This document shows, one piece after another, positions 1 through 6,703 of a DNA stretch of 6,825 bases. The translations under genes were made by a program, and so were the position numbers. The number at the start of each line of letters is the position of its first letter. Positions within the stretch are counted from its first letter, which is position 1. The notes under the pieces were generated by a model. That model ran no database searches. It was given only the letters and a program-made list of their open reading frames with translations, and had not been told where the DNA came from. Source of the DNA: Pyrinomonadaceae bacterium (GTDB lineage Bacteria; Acidobacteriota; Blastocatellia; Pyrinomonadales; Pyrinomonadaceae). Where the stretch lies: NCBI GenBank assembly GCA_013695245.1, contig JACDAW010000037.1, positions 1 through 6,825 of the forward strand, written 5' to 3'.

Positions 1-186
1 CTCGCCGACATGGTGACGCAACTCGTCGGCGGACTTCGCGCCGGAATGGGCTACACAGGCTGCCGCACTATCAAAGACTTCCAAGAGAACACACGCTTCG
101 TCCGCATCAGCGCGGCGGGTTTGCGCGAGTCACACGTTCATGACGTTATCATCACGAAAGAAGCGCCGAACTATCGACTCGAATAG
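1..186 (+). CDS. guaB: IMP dehydrogenase, C-terminal 61 residues (5' end outside window)
   Basis: IMP dehydrogenase oxidises IMP to XMP with NAD+, the committed step of guanine nucleotide synthesis, in the cytoplasm. Only the last 61 codons are present, in frame 1, ending at TAG 184-186; the next codon, TAA, is a tandem stop. The fragment has the family's closing block: a GLRAGMGYTG segment (fragment residues 11-20), then FVRISAAGLRESHVHDV, then TKEAPNY just before the stop. In characterised IMP dehydrogenases the GMGY segment lies beside the active-site flap and the Glu-Ser-His triplet (fragment residues 43-45) helps bind the monovalent cation across the subunit interface; both are intact. 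GMP reductase is a related alternative, but the ESHxHD...TKEAPNY ending is typical of GuaB. The catalytic cysteine and CBS domains would lie upstream. Confidence 0.93.
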   Translation, partial: LADMVTQLVGGLRAGMGYTGCRTIKDFQENTRFVRISAAGLRESHVHDVIITKEAPNYRLE

Positions 187-249
187 TAAAGAGCTTTCTA
201 CCTTCAGTATTCAGCACAACACTTGTTGGGCTTCTCTATTTTAAATGTG

Positions 250-257
250 AAGGAGGT
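250..257 (+). promoter_or_regulatory. Strong Shine-Dalgarno sequence for the TIMP-like gene
   Basis: AAGGAGGT lies just upstream of the ATG at 261, with about 4 bases between the GGAGG core and the start codon. This is slightly close but a full anti-16S match. It fixes the start of the small secreted protein and stands out because the starts at 853, 2249, 5157 and 5353 have no comparable site. Confidence 0.85.
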
Positions 258-260
258 CGC

Positions 261-686
261 ATGAAAAACAGTTTACTTGTGTTAGCTGCCTTCTCTTTAC
301 TGCTTCTTAGTTCAGACGTTGCTTTTGCTTGCCGCTGTATGAGAGTAGAAGCTTCTGCCGACCTTTCGCGGTATGCTGCTGTGTTTTCCGGCAAAGCGGT
401 CGAGGTGACGCGGCTGCCGACAAGCTTGCGAGTGAAGTTCAGAGTCGAAAGTGTGTGGAAGGGTGCGGATGCGAAAGAGATCACCTTGTTCCTGCCGCGC
501 TCCAGTGATCTAAGAGTGATTTCAAGTTGTGACATCGGATTCAAGGAAGGAGAGAGCTATCTGGTTTATGCTTTTACCTCTAAGAGAGATGGCACGCTGA
601 CAACGGGCAAATGCAGTCGCACCAGAAAGCTTGTGGATGCAAATGAAGATTTTGCGGTGCTTGGAGAAGGACAGCGGGTAGAGTGA
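261..686 (+). CDS. Secreted TIMP/netrin-like (NTR) domain protein
   Basis: A 141-residue exported protein. Residues 1-23 form a signal peptide: Lys2 near the N-terminus, a hydrophobic core at 5-16, and an Ala-Phe-Ala signal peptidase I site just before Cys24. The mature protein would therefore begin Cys-Arg-Cys. A C-x-C start, a following stretch of the type DLxxYAAVFSGKAVEV (34-49), beta-rich VKFRVESVWKG (58-68), and two later cysteines (Cys90, Cys118) match the tissue-inhibitor-of-metalloproteinase/netrin module, in which the two N-terminal cysteines form disulfides with the later two. In animal TIMPs the free N-terminal Cys chelates the target's catalytic zinc; whether this bacterial protein inhibits any protease is unknown. 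The Ala-Phe-Ala-Cys site is a poor lipobox (Phe at -2), so a lipoprotein is less likely. The gene follows guaB by 74 bases and may be an independent unit. Fold assignment is fairly secure; function is not. Confidence 0.75.
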   Translation: MKNSLLVLAAFSLLLLSSDVAFACRCMRVEASADLSRYAAVFSGKAVEVTRLPTSLRVKFRVESVWKGADAKEITLFLPRSSDLRVISSCDIGFKEGESYLVYAFTSKRDGTLTTGKCSRTRKLVDANEDFAVLGEGQRVE

Positions 687-852
687 AGGTTTCCGGCACC
701 AGCAGAGAAGCCAAACAAGTCCTCGGATCGCAACGCCTCGATAGCTTCGTTGTTATGGTTCTTAATTAAAGTTTAAGCTGGATGCATCTTACTCGGCACG
801 GCTCAATTCCGACGCTGCTCTTTTTCATTTTAACATCTGACTCCTTCCTTTT

Positions 853-2046
853 ATGCTTAAAAAGGTCTTAGTCTTGTCGGCTTCAGCGGGAGCGGGTCAC
901 ATTCGCGCGGCGCAAGCCGTTGTGCGTGCGTTTGTGGAGATGAACGCGGCGGAAGAAGTTCAGCACATTGACGTTCTGCAATACACGAACAAAATCTTCC
1001 GGCATCTCTATTCAAAAGCCTACATCGAGATGGTCAACAAGACGCCGGAACTCTTGGGCTGGCTCTACGACGCGCTCGATACGCCTTGGAAGAACGAACA
1101 CCGCCGTCTTGCGCTCGACAAGTTGAACACACGCCCGTTCGTCAGAATGCTGCGCGAGCAGAAACCCGACTTCATCGTCTGCACGCATTTCCTTCCCGCC
1201 GAGATCGTCTCGTGGCTTAAGGCGAAGGAGCATATTAATTCGCGTCAGGCAATCGTTGTCACGGATTTCGACGTACACGCGATGTGGTTGTGTCACCATT
1301 ACGAACACTACTTCGTCGCGCTCGACGAGACGCGCGTGCATCTCGAAAAGCTCGGTATCCCGCCCGCGAAAATCACCGTCTCAGGAATCCCGATTGATCC
1401 GGTTTTCGCCGAACGAAAAGACAAGCTTGAGATGCGGCGGAAGCATAAGCTCGCAGAAGATAAATGGACGATTCTGCTTTCGGCCGGGGGCTTCGGCGTC
1501 GGCCCCGTCGAACACATCATGCAGGCGTTGCTCGATCTCGAACACGAAGCACAGGTGATCGTTTTGTGCGGGCGCAATGTGGAGTTGCGCGAACGCATTG
1601 AAAACTTGCGCGGCGTTTCACACCATGAAAGCAAAGTGACAATCAAAGCCCTAGGCTATACGACAGAGATGGACGAACTGATGTCTGCGTCTGACATGTT
1701 GCTCGGCAAGCCGGGCGGGTTGACGACTTCAGAGGCGTTGGCGAAAGAGTTGGCGCTTGTGATCGTCAACCCGATTCCCGGACAGGAGGAGCGCAATTCC
1801 GATCACCTGCTTGAGGAAGGCGCGGGCGTTCGCTGCAATAATCTTCCTGCGCTCGCCTTTAAGATTGATAATTTGCTTGATGACCAACCGCGCTTAGATA
1901 GAATGCGCCAAAACGTTTGCCGCCTTGCGCGCCCCGATGCCGCACGCGAGATTGTGCGCAAGCTGCTTGCGATCCGCGAAGAAAGCACTGCCGCCGCGCC
2001 AAGCGATAGAGAAAGAAACGTCGGCTTATTAACTTCAAAAGCGTAA
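853..2046 (+). CDS. Processive diacylglycerol glycosyltransferase (MGDG synthase/UgtP type, GT28)
   Basis: A 397-residue enzyme expected to transfer a sugar from a UDP-sugar to diacylglycerol at the inner face of the cytoplasmic membrane, giving mono- or diglycosyl-diacylglycerol. The N-terminal acceptor-side domain (about 1-170) opens with the glycine-rich SASAGAGHIRAA loop (9-20) and contains VTDFDVH (136-142), both hallmarks of MGDG synthases and Bacillus UgtP. A linker with SGIPIDPVF (177-185) leads to the GT-B donor domain: SAGGFGVG (210-217), VLCGRN (237-242), and the nucleotide-sugar block containing GKPGGLTTSEAL (285-296), ending NPIPGQEERN (306-315). UgtP is about 380 residues, so length agrees. 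No Shine-Dalgarno site precedes the ATG; the upstream 20 bases are pyrimidine-rich. The next gene is a lipid kinase that probably shares the diacylglycerol pool. The exact sugar (Glc or Gal) and processivity cannot be read from sequence. MurG is a more distant relative and is excluded by the N-terminal motifs. Confidence 0.85.
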   Translation: MLKKVLVLSASAGAGHIRAAQAVVRAFVEMNAAEEVQHIDVLQYTNKIFRHLYSKAYIEMVNKTPELLGWLYDALDTPWKNEHRRLALDKLNTRPFVRMLREQKPDFIVCTHFLPAEIVSWLKAKEHINSRQAIVVTDFDVHAMWLCHHYEHYFVALDETRVHLEKLGIPPAKITVSGIPIDPVFAERKDKLEMRRKHKLAEDKWTILLSAGGFGVGPVEHIMQALLDLEHEAQVIVLCGRNVELRERIENLRGVSHHESKVTIKALGYTTEMDELMSASDMLLGKPGGLTTSEALAKELALVIVNPIPGQEERNSDHLLEEGAGVRCNNLPALAFKIDNLLDDQPRLDRMRQNVCRLARPDAAREIVRKLLAIREESTAAAPSDRERNVGLLTSKA

Positions 2047-2050
2047 TTTA

Positions 2051-2069
2051 CGCGCGACCGTAGCGCGCG
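2051..2069 (+). other. GC-rich stem-loop just after the glycosyltransferase stop
   Basis: CGCGCG at 2051-2056 pairs with CGCGCG at 2064-2069 around a 7-base loop, starting 5 bases after the stop codon. The position suits a transcription terminator, but no T-run follows, so an intrinsic terminator is not shown. It is the first of four short inverted repeats in this gap. Confidence 0.4.
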
Positions 2070-2085
2070 CCGGATCACGATGGCG

Positions 2086-2179
2086 AAGCGATTTGTCGCT
2101 TGAAAGTTTAACTCCTGCTCTTTACCTTGAAAGAGAAACATTTTCCCGACTTATGTCCGGTGCTTATTCTCATCGGACA
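2086..2179 (+). repeat. Three further short inverted repeats upstream of the lipid kinase gene
   Basis: AAGCGA/TCGCTT (2086-2091 with 2096-2101, 4-base loop), CTCTTT/AAAGAG (2118-2123 with 2130-2135, 6-base loop) and TGTCCG/CGGACA (2154-2159 with 2174-2179, 14-base loop) are all perfect 6-bp arms. With the GC-rich stem at 2051-2069 they are separated by about 16, 16 and 18 bases. They could fold as successive hairpins in an RNA leader, or the last could be a protein-binding dyad. None is followed by a T-run. The arms are seen directly; any function is inference. Confidence 0.45.
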
Positions 2180-2248
2180 CGTATCGTTTACTTGAAAGCC
2201 AATGGGAAGCGTTAGGCATTTTATTTGCTACGTTGAAATCATCGAACA

Positions 2249-3142
2249 ATGAAAACCCGCGCCGCCATCGTCATCGCCAATCCTAACTCCGGTCGAGGCC
2301 ACGATCACGCGCGTCAACTCACAGAATTTTGCCGCAGCCTTCAAGAGCAAGGAATCAACACAAACTTATTAGAAACGAGTTGCGCGGGCGATGCTGCGCT
2401 GTTGGCGAAGCGTGCCGTTCAAGAAGGCGCGACTGATTTGATTGTGGCGGGCGGCGACGGCACGATCAACGAGGCGTTGCAAGGCATCATCGGAAGCGAT
2501 TTACGTTTGTGCGTTTTGCCGCGCGGCACGGCCAATGTGCTCGCGCGCGAACTCGGAGTTTCGGGCGACTTGGAAGCGGCGGCGCAGATGTTTGCGCGCG
2601 GGCGCACGCAACGCATCTACGCGGGTTGCGCCATTATGGAGCGCACAGATGAGAAACGCTATTTTCTTCTTATGGCCGGAATCGGTCTTGACGCTTCGAT
2701 TGTGCAGGGCGTTCGTCCAGCTTTAAAGCGGCGCGTGGGCGAGGCGGCCTTCTGGTATTCCGGCGTCGAGCATCTCGCGCGTTGGCAGCCCGCGCCGTTC
2801 ACAATCGAAGTCAGTGGTGAAACTCACACGGCGACGTTCGTTGCTGTCGGCAAAGCCCCGCGCTACGGCGGCAATCTTTCGATCACGCCGCGCGCCCGTC
2901 TCAGCGAACCAACATTTGAGGTTTGCGTTGTCGAATCCAGCAGCAAATTTCGCTACCTGCGATTGCTCGCCCACGTCGTCCGCGATGGGTTGCCGGAAGA
3001 CACGCGGGACGTGCGATACTTTCGCGCGACAATCGCACGCGCGACGGGAGACGCGCTCGTGCAAGTTGACGGCGAGATGATCGGCGAACTGCCCGTGCGC
3101 TTTGAAATCCCTCCACACCCGATTGAAGTTATCGTTCCTTAA
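2249..3142 (+). CDS. Diacylglycerol/sphingosine kinase-family lipid kinase (YegS/DgkB-like)
   Basis: A 297-residue soluble lipid kinase expected to phosphorylate diacylglycerol, or a related lipid alcohol, with ATP, giving phosphatidic acid for re-use in phospholipid synthesis. The DAGK catalytic domain is complete: IANPNSGRG (9-17), the nucleotide-binding AGGDGTINEALQGI (67-80), LPRGTANVLARELG (90-103) and AGIGLDASI (143-151). The C-terminal beta domain contains GKAPRYGGNLSITP (201-214) and VQVDGEMIGELPVRFEI (271-287), whose VDGE is well conserved in the family. Length matches bacterial DgkB/YegS (about 300). Start: ATG 2249 places the first beta strand (AAIVIANP) at once, as usual; no Shine-Dalgarno site precedes it. 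The gene lies 202 bases after a diacylglycerol glycosyltransferase on the same strand, with inverted repeats between, so co-transcription is possible but not shown. Lipid specificity (diacylglycerol, phosphatidylglycerol, sphingoid base or undecaprenol) cannot be fixed from motifs. Confidence 0.87.
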   Translation: MKTRAAIVIANPNSGRGHDHARQLTEFCRSLQEQGINTNLLETSCAGDAALLAKRAVQEGATDLIVAGGDGTINEALQGIIGSDLRLCVLPRGTANVLARELGVSGDLEAAAQMFARGRTQRIYAGCAIMERTDEKRYFLLMAGIGLDASIVQGVRPALKRRVGEAAFWYSGVEHLARWQPAPFTIEVSGETHTATFVAVGKAPRYGGNLSITPRARLSEPTFEVCVVESSSKFRYLRLLAHVVRDGLPEDTRDVRYFRATIARATGDALVQVDGEMIGELPVRFEIPPHPIEVIVP

Positions 3143-3204
3143 AACTTTCAAAATCACGCGCTACTCAAATCCGGCAAGACCGTTATACATCCTTCTGTTG
3201 ATAA

Positions 3205-5157
3205 TCAGTTGCGTCCGCCGTTTTGACTAAGCCATTGAGTGCGTAATGCGCGTTGTTGCGGCGTAATGTTTGCCGCTTCTTCGATGCGGTAATCGAAACG
3301 CTCCGGCGCGCCGAGTGTGAGCGCGGCGCGCACGGTGCGACGGTCGCGCTTGACGACGATGGGCACAGTTTGATTTTGCTTGAAACGATTGAGCACACTC
3401 CGCCACGTCTGCGGCGTGACGCGCAAATTGGCGATGGAGATGATTACATCCCCTTGATTTAATCCGGCACGCTCGGCGGGCGAATCGTTGCGCACGTTTA
3501 TGATGCGCGCGTCTCGCGCTTCAGGGTCGAGCGCAATTCCGGCGGTGAAAGATTCGGCGGCAGGAGTGCGCGCAAGTTTTAAGCCGACGGACGAGAGAGC
3601 TTCGTCGTAAGGCGGCGGCTCAACGCCGCGCACGTGGCGGCGAAAGAAATCACTAAAATCCACTTCCGTCACCTCAGAAGTCTTGCGCGCGAAATCCTCG
3701 TTCGTGTAGCCGCGCCCGCGCAAATAGTATGTCTCCTTCGGACTACGAAGATAAAATTCTTCGTACATCGCGCGCATCACGTCATCGAGCGAACGCTTGC
3801 CATTGGTTCGATTGCGAATAAGAAGATCGAGAGTCAGCGCCAAAACTTCGCCCTTCGAGTAGTAGTAACCGGGAATCGAAGTGTTGGCGAGATTTGTGCG
3901 CTGCGCGTGCTGTGCGCCGTCAACAAGTGGAGCTATCACTGATAACTCTTCGGCGCTTCTGAGACGGCTGCCCGGCGCTGATTCAACCGTGCCGATGTAA
4001 CGGCTGAGCGTCGCAAGCAACTGTGCGTCCGTCCACAATCCGGCGCGGCGTTGCATGAGATGGCCGTAATAATTCGTAAAACCTTCGGCGATCCAAAGCC
4101 CGCGCGTGTTTGCGGGGCGCGTGAAATCCCATGGCCCCAATCCCACAGGCCGCAGGCGCTTCACATTCCAGACGTGAAAGAATTCGTGCGCCACGGTGTC
4201 GAGCGTGTCTTCATACATTCCTTCGTCGGCGAGCGCGCCCGTTTCAATAATGTTCGTTGAAGTGAGGTGCTCCATGCCGTCGCCGGAGCGGTCGTCGGCC
4301 GCGAAGTGAATAAGAAATGTGTAGGAATCAAATTCCGGTGCGCCCCACATCGCCGTCTCCGCGCGCACGATCTTTTCAATATCGCGCACAAGCGCGGGAC
4401 GCTTTCCCGCTTCCGCGCCGAACGAATGCACGACGACGCGGTAGAGTTTGCCATCAACGCGAAACTCGTCGGTTGTAAACTCCGGCGCGACTTCTGTCGG
4501 CGTATCAATCATCAGATCGTAATTCGCAAAGTTTTGTAAAACGAAGCCGCCCGCCCCTTGCGTTGTTACGACCCGCGCTTTATCCATATAACCGTTCGCC
4601 ACGCGCCAACCATTAGGTGGCGTGATGATAAGTTCAACAGGGTCTTGTTTGTGATCGACGACGTACATGAACACCGACGCGCCGTTGAAGTTCGCGTGCG
4701 TCGAATTTAACTGCGAGAAAGTGCCTGACAGATCGTTGGCGAATACGTGATACGCGAAGCGCACAATGCGATTACCGCCGCTGGTCTCCACACGCCACGT
4801 TTGATCGTCCAACCTGAGCGGCGTGCGTTCATCCTCCGCTCGCAGTCCACGCGATAGAGGCAGACGTTCGGCGCGCGCGCCAACTTCTTGCACGTTCTTC
4901 GCAAAATCGAAGACGGCATAGCGACCGGGCGACCAGCGCGGCATCTGAAAATCGACATGCTCGGTCGCGGCGGGAACTTCGACGAAAACATTGACTTTGA
5001 ACAGGTGCGTGTTCGGATACTGCATCGCCAAATGGTATTCGATTTTGTAAGGCGCGGCGGATGCTTGCGTCTGTGATAAGGCGACAGCGCAGAACGTTAA
5101 GATAAGCAGCGAAGCACAGCACGCATCGCGCATAGCGATCTTCAAGGTTCGTCTCAT
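3205..5157 (-). CDS. Exported M61-family metallopeptidase (glycyl aminopeptidase-like) with PDZ domain
   Basis: A 650-residue zinc peptidase predicted to act in the periplasm or outside the cell. Residues 1-35 are a signal peptide: Arg/Lys-rich start, hydrophobic core at about 15-27, likely cleavage at about 26-35. A beta-rich N-terminal domain (about 37-215) carries MPRWSPGRY (72-80), typical of the family. The thermolysin-like catalytic domain has GMEH (294-297), the zinc motif HEFFH (His324, Glu325, His328) followed by VWNVKRLRP, and the third ligand region WIAEGFTNYYG with Glu358. A C-terminal PDZ domain spans about 535-615, including SPAERAGLNQGDVI (559-572). This order and length match M61 peptidases such as Sphingomonas glycyl aminopeptidase; all catalytic residues are present. 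An in-frame ATG at codon 9 (5131-5133) is an alternative start; I keep the longer one because it supplies the signal peptide's basic end. The gene converges with the lipid kinase (62-base gap, no clear terminator) and diverges from AlaX. Natural substrate unknown. Confidence 0.9.
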   Translation of the reverse strand: MRRTLKIAMRDACCASLLILTFCAVALSQTQASAAPYKIEYHLAMQYPNTHLFKVNVFVEVPAATEHVDFQMPRWSPGRYAVFDFAKNVQEVGARAERLPLSRGLRAEDERTPLRLDDQTWRVETSGGNRIVRFAYHVFANDLSGTFSQLNSTHANFNGASVFMYVVDHKQDPVELIITPPNGWRVANGYMDKARVVTTQGAGGFVLQNFANYDLMIDTPTEVAPEFTTDEFRVDGKLYRVVVHSFGAEAGKRPALVRDIEKIVRAETAMWGAPEFDSYTFLIHFAADDRSGDGMEHLTSTNIIETGALADEGMYEDTLDTVAHEFFHVWNVKRLRPVGLGPWDFTRPANTRGLWIAEGFTNYYGHLMQRRAGLWTDAQLLATLSRYIGTVESAPGSRLRSAEELSVIAPLVDGAQHAQRTNLANTSIPGYYYSKGEVLALTLDLLIRNRTNGKRSLDDVMRAMYEEFYLRSPKETYYLRGRGYTNEDFARKTSEVTEVDFSDFFRRHVRGVEPPPYDEALSSVGLKLARTPAAESFTAGIALDPEARDARIINVRNDSPAERAGLNQGDVIISIANLRVTPQTWRSVLNRFKQNQTVPIVVKRDRRTVRAALTLGAPERFDYRIEEAANITPQQRALRTQWLSQNGGRN

Positions 5158-5217
5158 AAACAGAATTCCGTCATCAATCGGCGTAATAGAAAAGGCTCGT
5201 TCTTAATTTCCGACTGA

Positions 5218-5247
5218 ATTATTCGCCTCGAAACGTGTGCATGTCAA
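5218..5247 (-). promoter_or_regulatory. Probable sigma-70 promoter for the M61 peptidase
   Basis: On the minus strand, TTGACA (complement of 5242-5247) is followed after 18 bases by AATAAT (complement of 5218-5223), a 6/6 plus 5/6 match to the vegetative consensus. Transcription would begin near 5211, giving a leader of about 54 bases to the ATG at 5157. It lies in the 195-base divergent gap shared with AlaX; I see no comparably good plus-strand promoter there. Confidence 0.6.
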
Positions 5248-5352
5248 AACTCTTTGCGCGTTTATCTTCGTGGCTTCGCTTCTTTCCTAACGCTTTGCCT
5301 TGACGCATTGCCCAACGATGTTCTAGCTTTTCATCTTCAGACACACTCTTTT

Positions 5353-6582
5353 ATGAATACAACCGGGCGGCTTTACTATCTCGATTCATACTTGCTCGAA
5401 TTTACAGCGCGCGTCACTGCTTTCGCGGAGATGGATGATCAACGCTTCGCCGTCACGCTTGACGAAACAGCCTTTTACCCGACGGGCGGCGGTCAACCGA
5501 GCGACACGGGCACGCTTGAAAGTTCGACGGGTGTGGCGCGCGTCGTCGAGTGCATTGACGCAGGAAGCGAGGGCGTGCTGCATGTTATCGAAGGCGAGCC
5601 TCCGCAAACGGGCGCGCGCGTTGCGGGGCGCATTGATTGGCCGCGCCGCTTCGAGCACCTTCAGCAACACACCGCACAACACATTCTCTCGCAAGCTTTC
5701 ATCAAACTTTACGATGCGGAGACGCACGGCTTTCGCATTATGGAACGTTGGTCAGAGATCGACGTGCGACTTGAAAACCCGTCTGCCGAACGCATCCGTC
5801 AAGCTACGCAACTCGCTAACGAAATCGTCTGGGAGAATCGCCCCGTGCGCGTTCGCCTCGTGACCGCTGAAGAAGCGGCGCGCATGTCCTTGCGTAAAGC
5901 TCCGCAGCGCGAAGGCGTTCTGCGCATCGTCGAGATCGAAGGCTTCGATACGAATGCTTGCGGCGGCACACACGCGCGCGCCACTGGAGAGGTCGGTGTG
6001 ATCTTCGCGCGCTCGTGGGAACGTGCCAAAGGTATGACGCGCATTGAATTCGTGGCTGGCACGCGCGCCTTGAAGGATTATGACATCGTTAACGAAACAG
6101 CGCATCGCATCGCCGCCTCCTTCAGCGTCGGGCGCGACGAAATAGAGCAATCAACTTTGCGCTTAACGGACGAGCACAAAGAACTCTCCCGCCGCCTGCG
6201 TGCACTCGAAGCAACACTCATCGAAGCGGAGGCGGAAGAACTCATACGGCAAATAAATCCCGGACTAAATGAGCGGCGAATCGTGGCGCGCATCTTCGAC
6301 CGTCGCGATCATGAGAGCTTAAAACAACTCGCGCAGATGTTAATTCAGCGACCACAAACAATCGTCTTACTCGCTTCGACCGATGGCGGCGCGGCGCGGC
6401 TCGTCTTCGCCCGTTCGCCGGACATTCAAGCGGATATGAACCTGCTTATGCGCGAAGCCTGTCAAGAATTAAACGGGCGCGGCGGCGGTCGCCCCGACAT
6501 GGCGCAGGGCGGCGGGCAAGCCAACTCTACAACCCTAACTCAAACGCTTAAACTTATTACCGAGCGTCTCAACGCAAATTAA
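5353..6582 (+). CDS. Alanyl-tRNA editing protein, long AlaX type with DHHA1 domain
   Basis: A 409-residue free-standing relative of the alanyl-tRNA synthetase editing half. It is expected to hydrolyse Ser-tRNA(Ala) or Gly-tRNA(Ala) in trans, in the cytoplasm. A beta-barrel domain with TGGGQPSDTG (44-53) is followed by the editing site: HTAQH (His106, His110) and CGGTH (Cys203, His207), the four expected zinc ligands. A charged helical, probably coiled-coil stretch follows (about 262-300), then a C-terminal DHHA1 domain with VLLAS (338-342) and the glycine-rich GGGRPDMAQGGG (377-388) also found at the end of AlaRS. The aminoacylation domain is absent, so this is not AlaRS. Start: the frame is open from a TTG at 5254, but homology begins at the ATG at 5353 (MNTTGRLYYLDSY resembles usual AlaX N-termini) and the upstream 33 residues look non-coding. 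No Shine-Dalgarno site is seen; TTTTATG also occurs at the glycosyltransferase start. The gene ends 62 bases before a partial tRNA. Confidence 0.9.
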   Translation: MNTTGRLYYLDSYLLEFTARVTAFAEMDDQRFAVTLDETAFYPTGGGQPSDTGTLESSTGVARVVECIDAGSEGVLHVIEGEPPQTGARVAGRIDWPRRFEHLQQHTAQHILSQAFIKLYDAETHGFRIMERWSEIDVRLENPSAERIRQATQLANEIVWENRPVRVRLVTAEEAARMSLRKAPQREGVLRIVEIEGFDTNACGGTHARATGEVGVIFARSWERAKGMTRIEFVAGTRALKDYDIVNETAHRIAASFSVGRDEIEQSTLRLTDEHKELSRRLRALEATLIEAEAEELIRQINPGLNERRIVARIFDRRDHESLKQLAQMLIQRPQTIVLLASTDGGAARLVFARSPDIQADMNLLMREACQELNGRGGGRPDMAQGGGQANSTTLTQTLKLITERLNAN

Positions 6583-6600
6583 TTTCCGGGAGTTGCAAGC

Positions 6601-6629
6601 TTGACACCGCTTCGCTCGCTATCTATCAT
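6601..6629 (+). promoter_or_regulatory. Near-consensus sigma-70 promoter of the interrupted tRNA
   Basis: TTGACA (6601-6606), a 17-base spacer and TATCAT (6624-6629) give 6/6 and 5/6 matches at optimal spacing. The start site would fall near 6636, about 9 bases before the tRNA 5' end at 6645, as expected for a stable-RNA gene. The -35 box begins 18 bases after the AlaX stop codon. TTGCAAG occurs twice around it (6593-6599 and 6637-6643), significance unknown. Confidence 0.7.
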
Positions 6630-6644
6630 TTGTTTCTTGCAAGT

Positions 6645-6677
6645 GGGGCAGTAGCTCAGTTTGGCAGAGCGCCGCAT
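6645..6677 (+). tRNA. tRNA gene, 5' half only (interrupted in the anticodon arm); isotype not determinable
   Basis: Canonical tRNA sequence runs from the 5' acceptor strand GGGGCAG (6645-6651) through T8-A9, D stem GCTC (6654-6657), D loop AGTTTGGCA with the conserved A14, GG18-19 and A21, closing GAGC (6667-6670), base 26 and the 5' anticodon strand CCGCA (6672-6676) plus T32 (6677). The next base is G where T33 is invariant. No fitting anticodon, no GTTCGA-type T arm and no CTGCCCC acceptor partner follow in the remaining 148 bases. A weak echo of an anticodon arm exists (CGCA 6673-6676 with TGCG 6686-6689) but its loop would be 9 bases. The gene has its own good promoter, so it looks like a real tRNA locus cut by whatever carries the downstream HNH-like frame. 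A 3' half could lie beyond the window. The GGGGC start occurs in several isotypes, including Ala, so no isotype is claimed. Confidence 0.65.
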
Positions 6678-6690
6678 GGATGGATTGCGT

Positions 6691-6696
6691 TATAAT
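6691..6696 (+). promoter_or_regulatory. TATAAT box directly upstream of the HNH-like gene
   Basis: A perfect -10 hexamer lies 7 bases before the ATG at 6704, the spacing expected for leaderless transcription. There is no -35 match 16-18 bases upstream (AGCGCC at 17) and no Shine-Dalgarno site before the ATG. It may be a genuine leaderless promoter or chance. Confidence 0.35.
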
Positions 6697-6703
6697 GCCA
6701 TTC

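Noticed and set aside
217..228. CAACA-CT-TGTTG dyad between guaB and the TIMP-like gene
   Set aside because: Arms are only 5 bp with a 2-base centre, too tight for a hairpin and too short to call an operator on its own.
3143..3204. Shared terminator between the convergent lipid kinase and M61 genes
   Set aside because: No GC-rich hairpin with a flanking T-run or A-run is visible in these 62 bases.
3634..3942. Open frame of about 100 codons on the plus strand inside the M61 gene
   Set aside because: It lies opposite a well-supported peptidase domain, has no recognisable motif, and its composition follows from antisense reading of a GC-rich gene. The other frames overlapping the five large genes were dropped for the same reason.
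5308..5335. TTGACG followed by a TCTAGC-like hexamer as a plus-strand promoter for AlaX
   Set aside because: The -10 match is only about 3 of 6, so the site is not distinguishable from background.
6673..6689. CGCA/TGCG stem that could be read as a complete anticodon arm
   Set aside because: The loop would be 9 bases rather than 7, lacks T33, the outermost pair mismatches, and no T arm or acceptor 3' strand follows; a complete tRNA cannot be supported.
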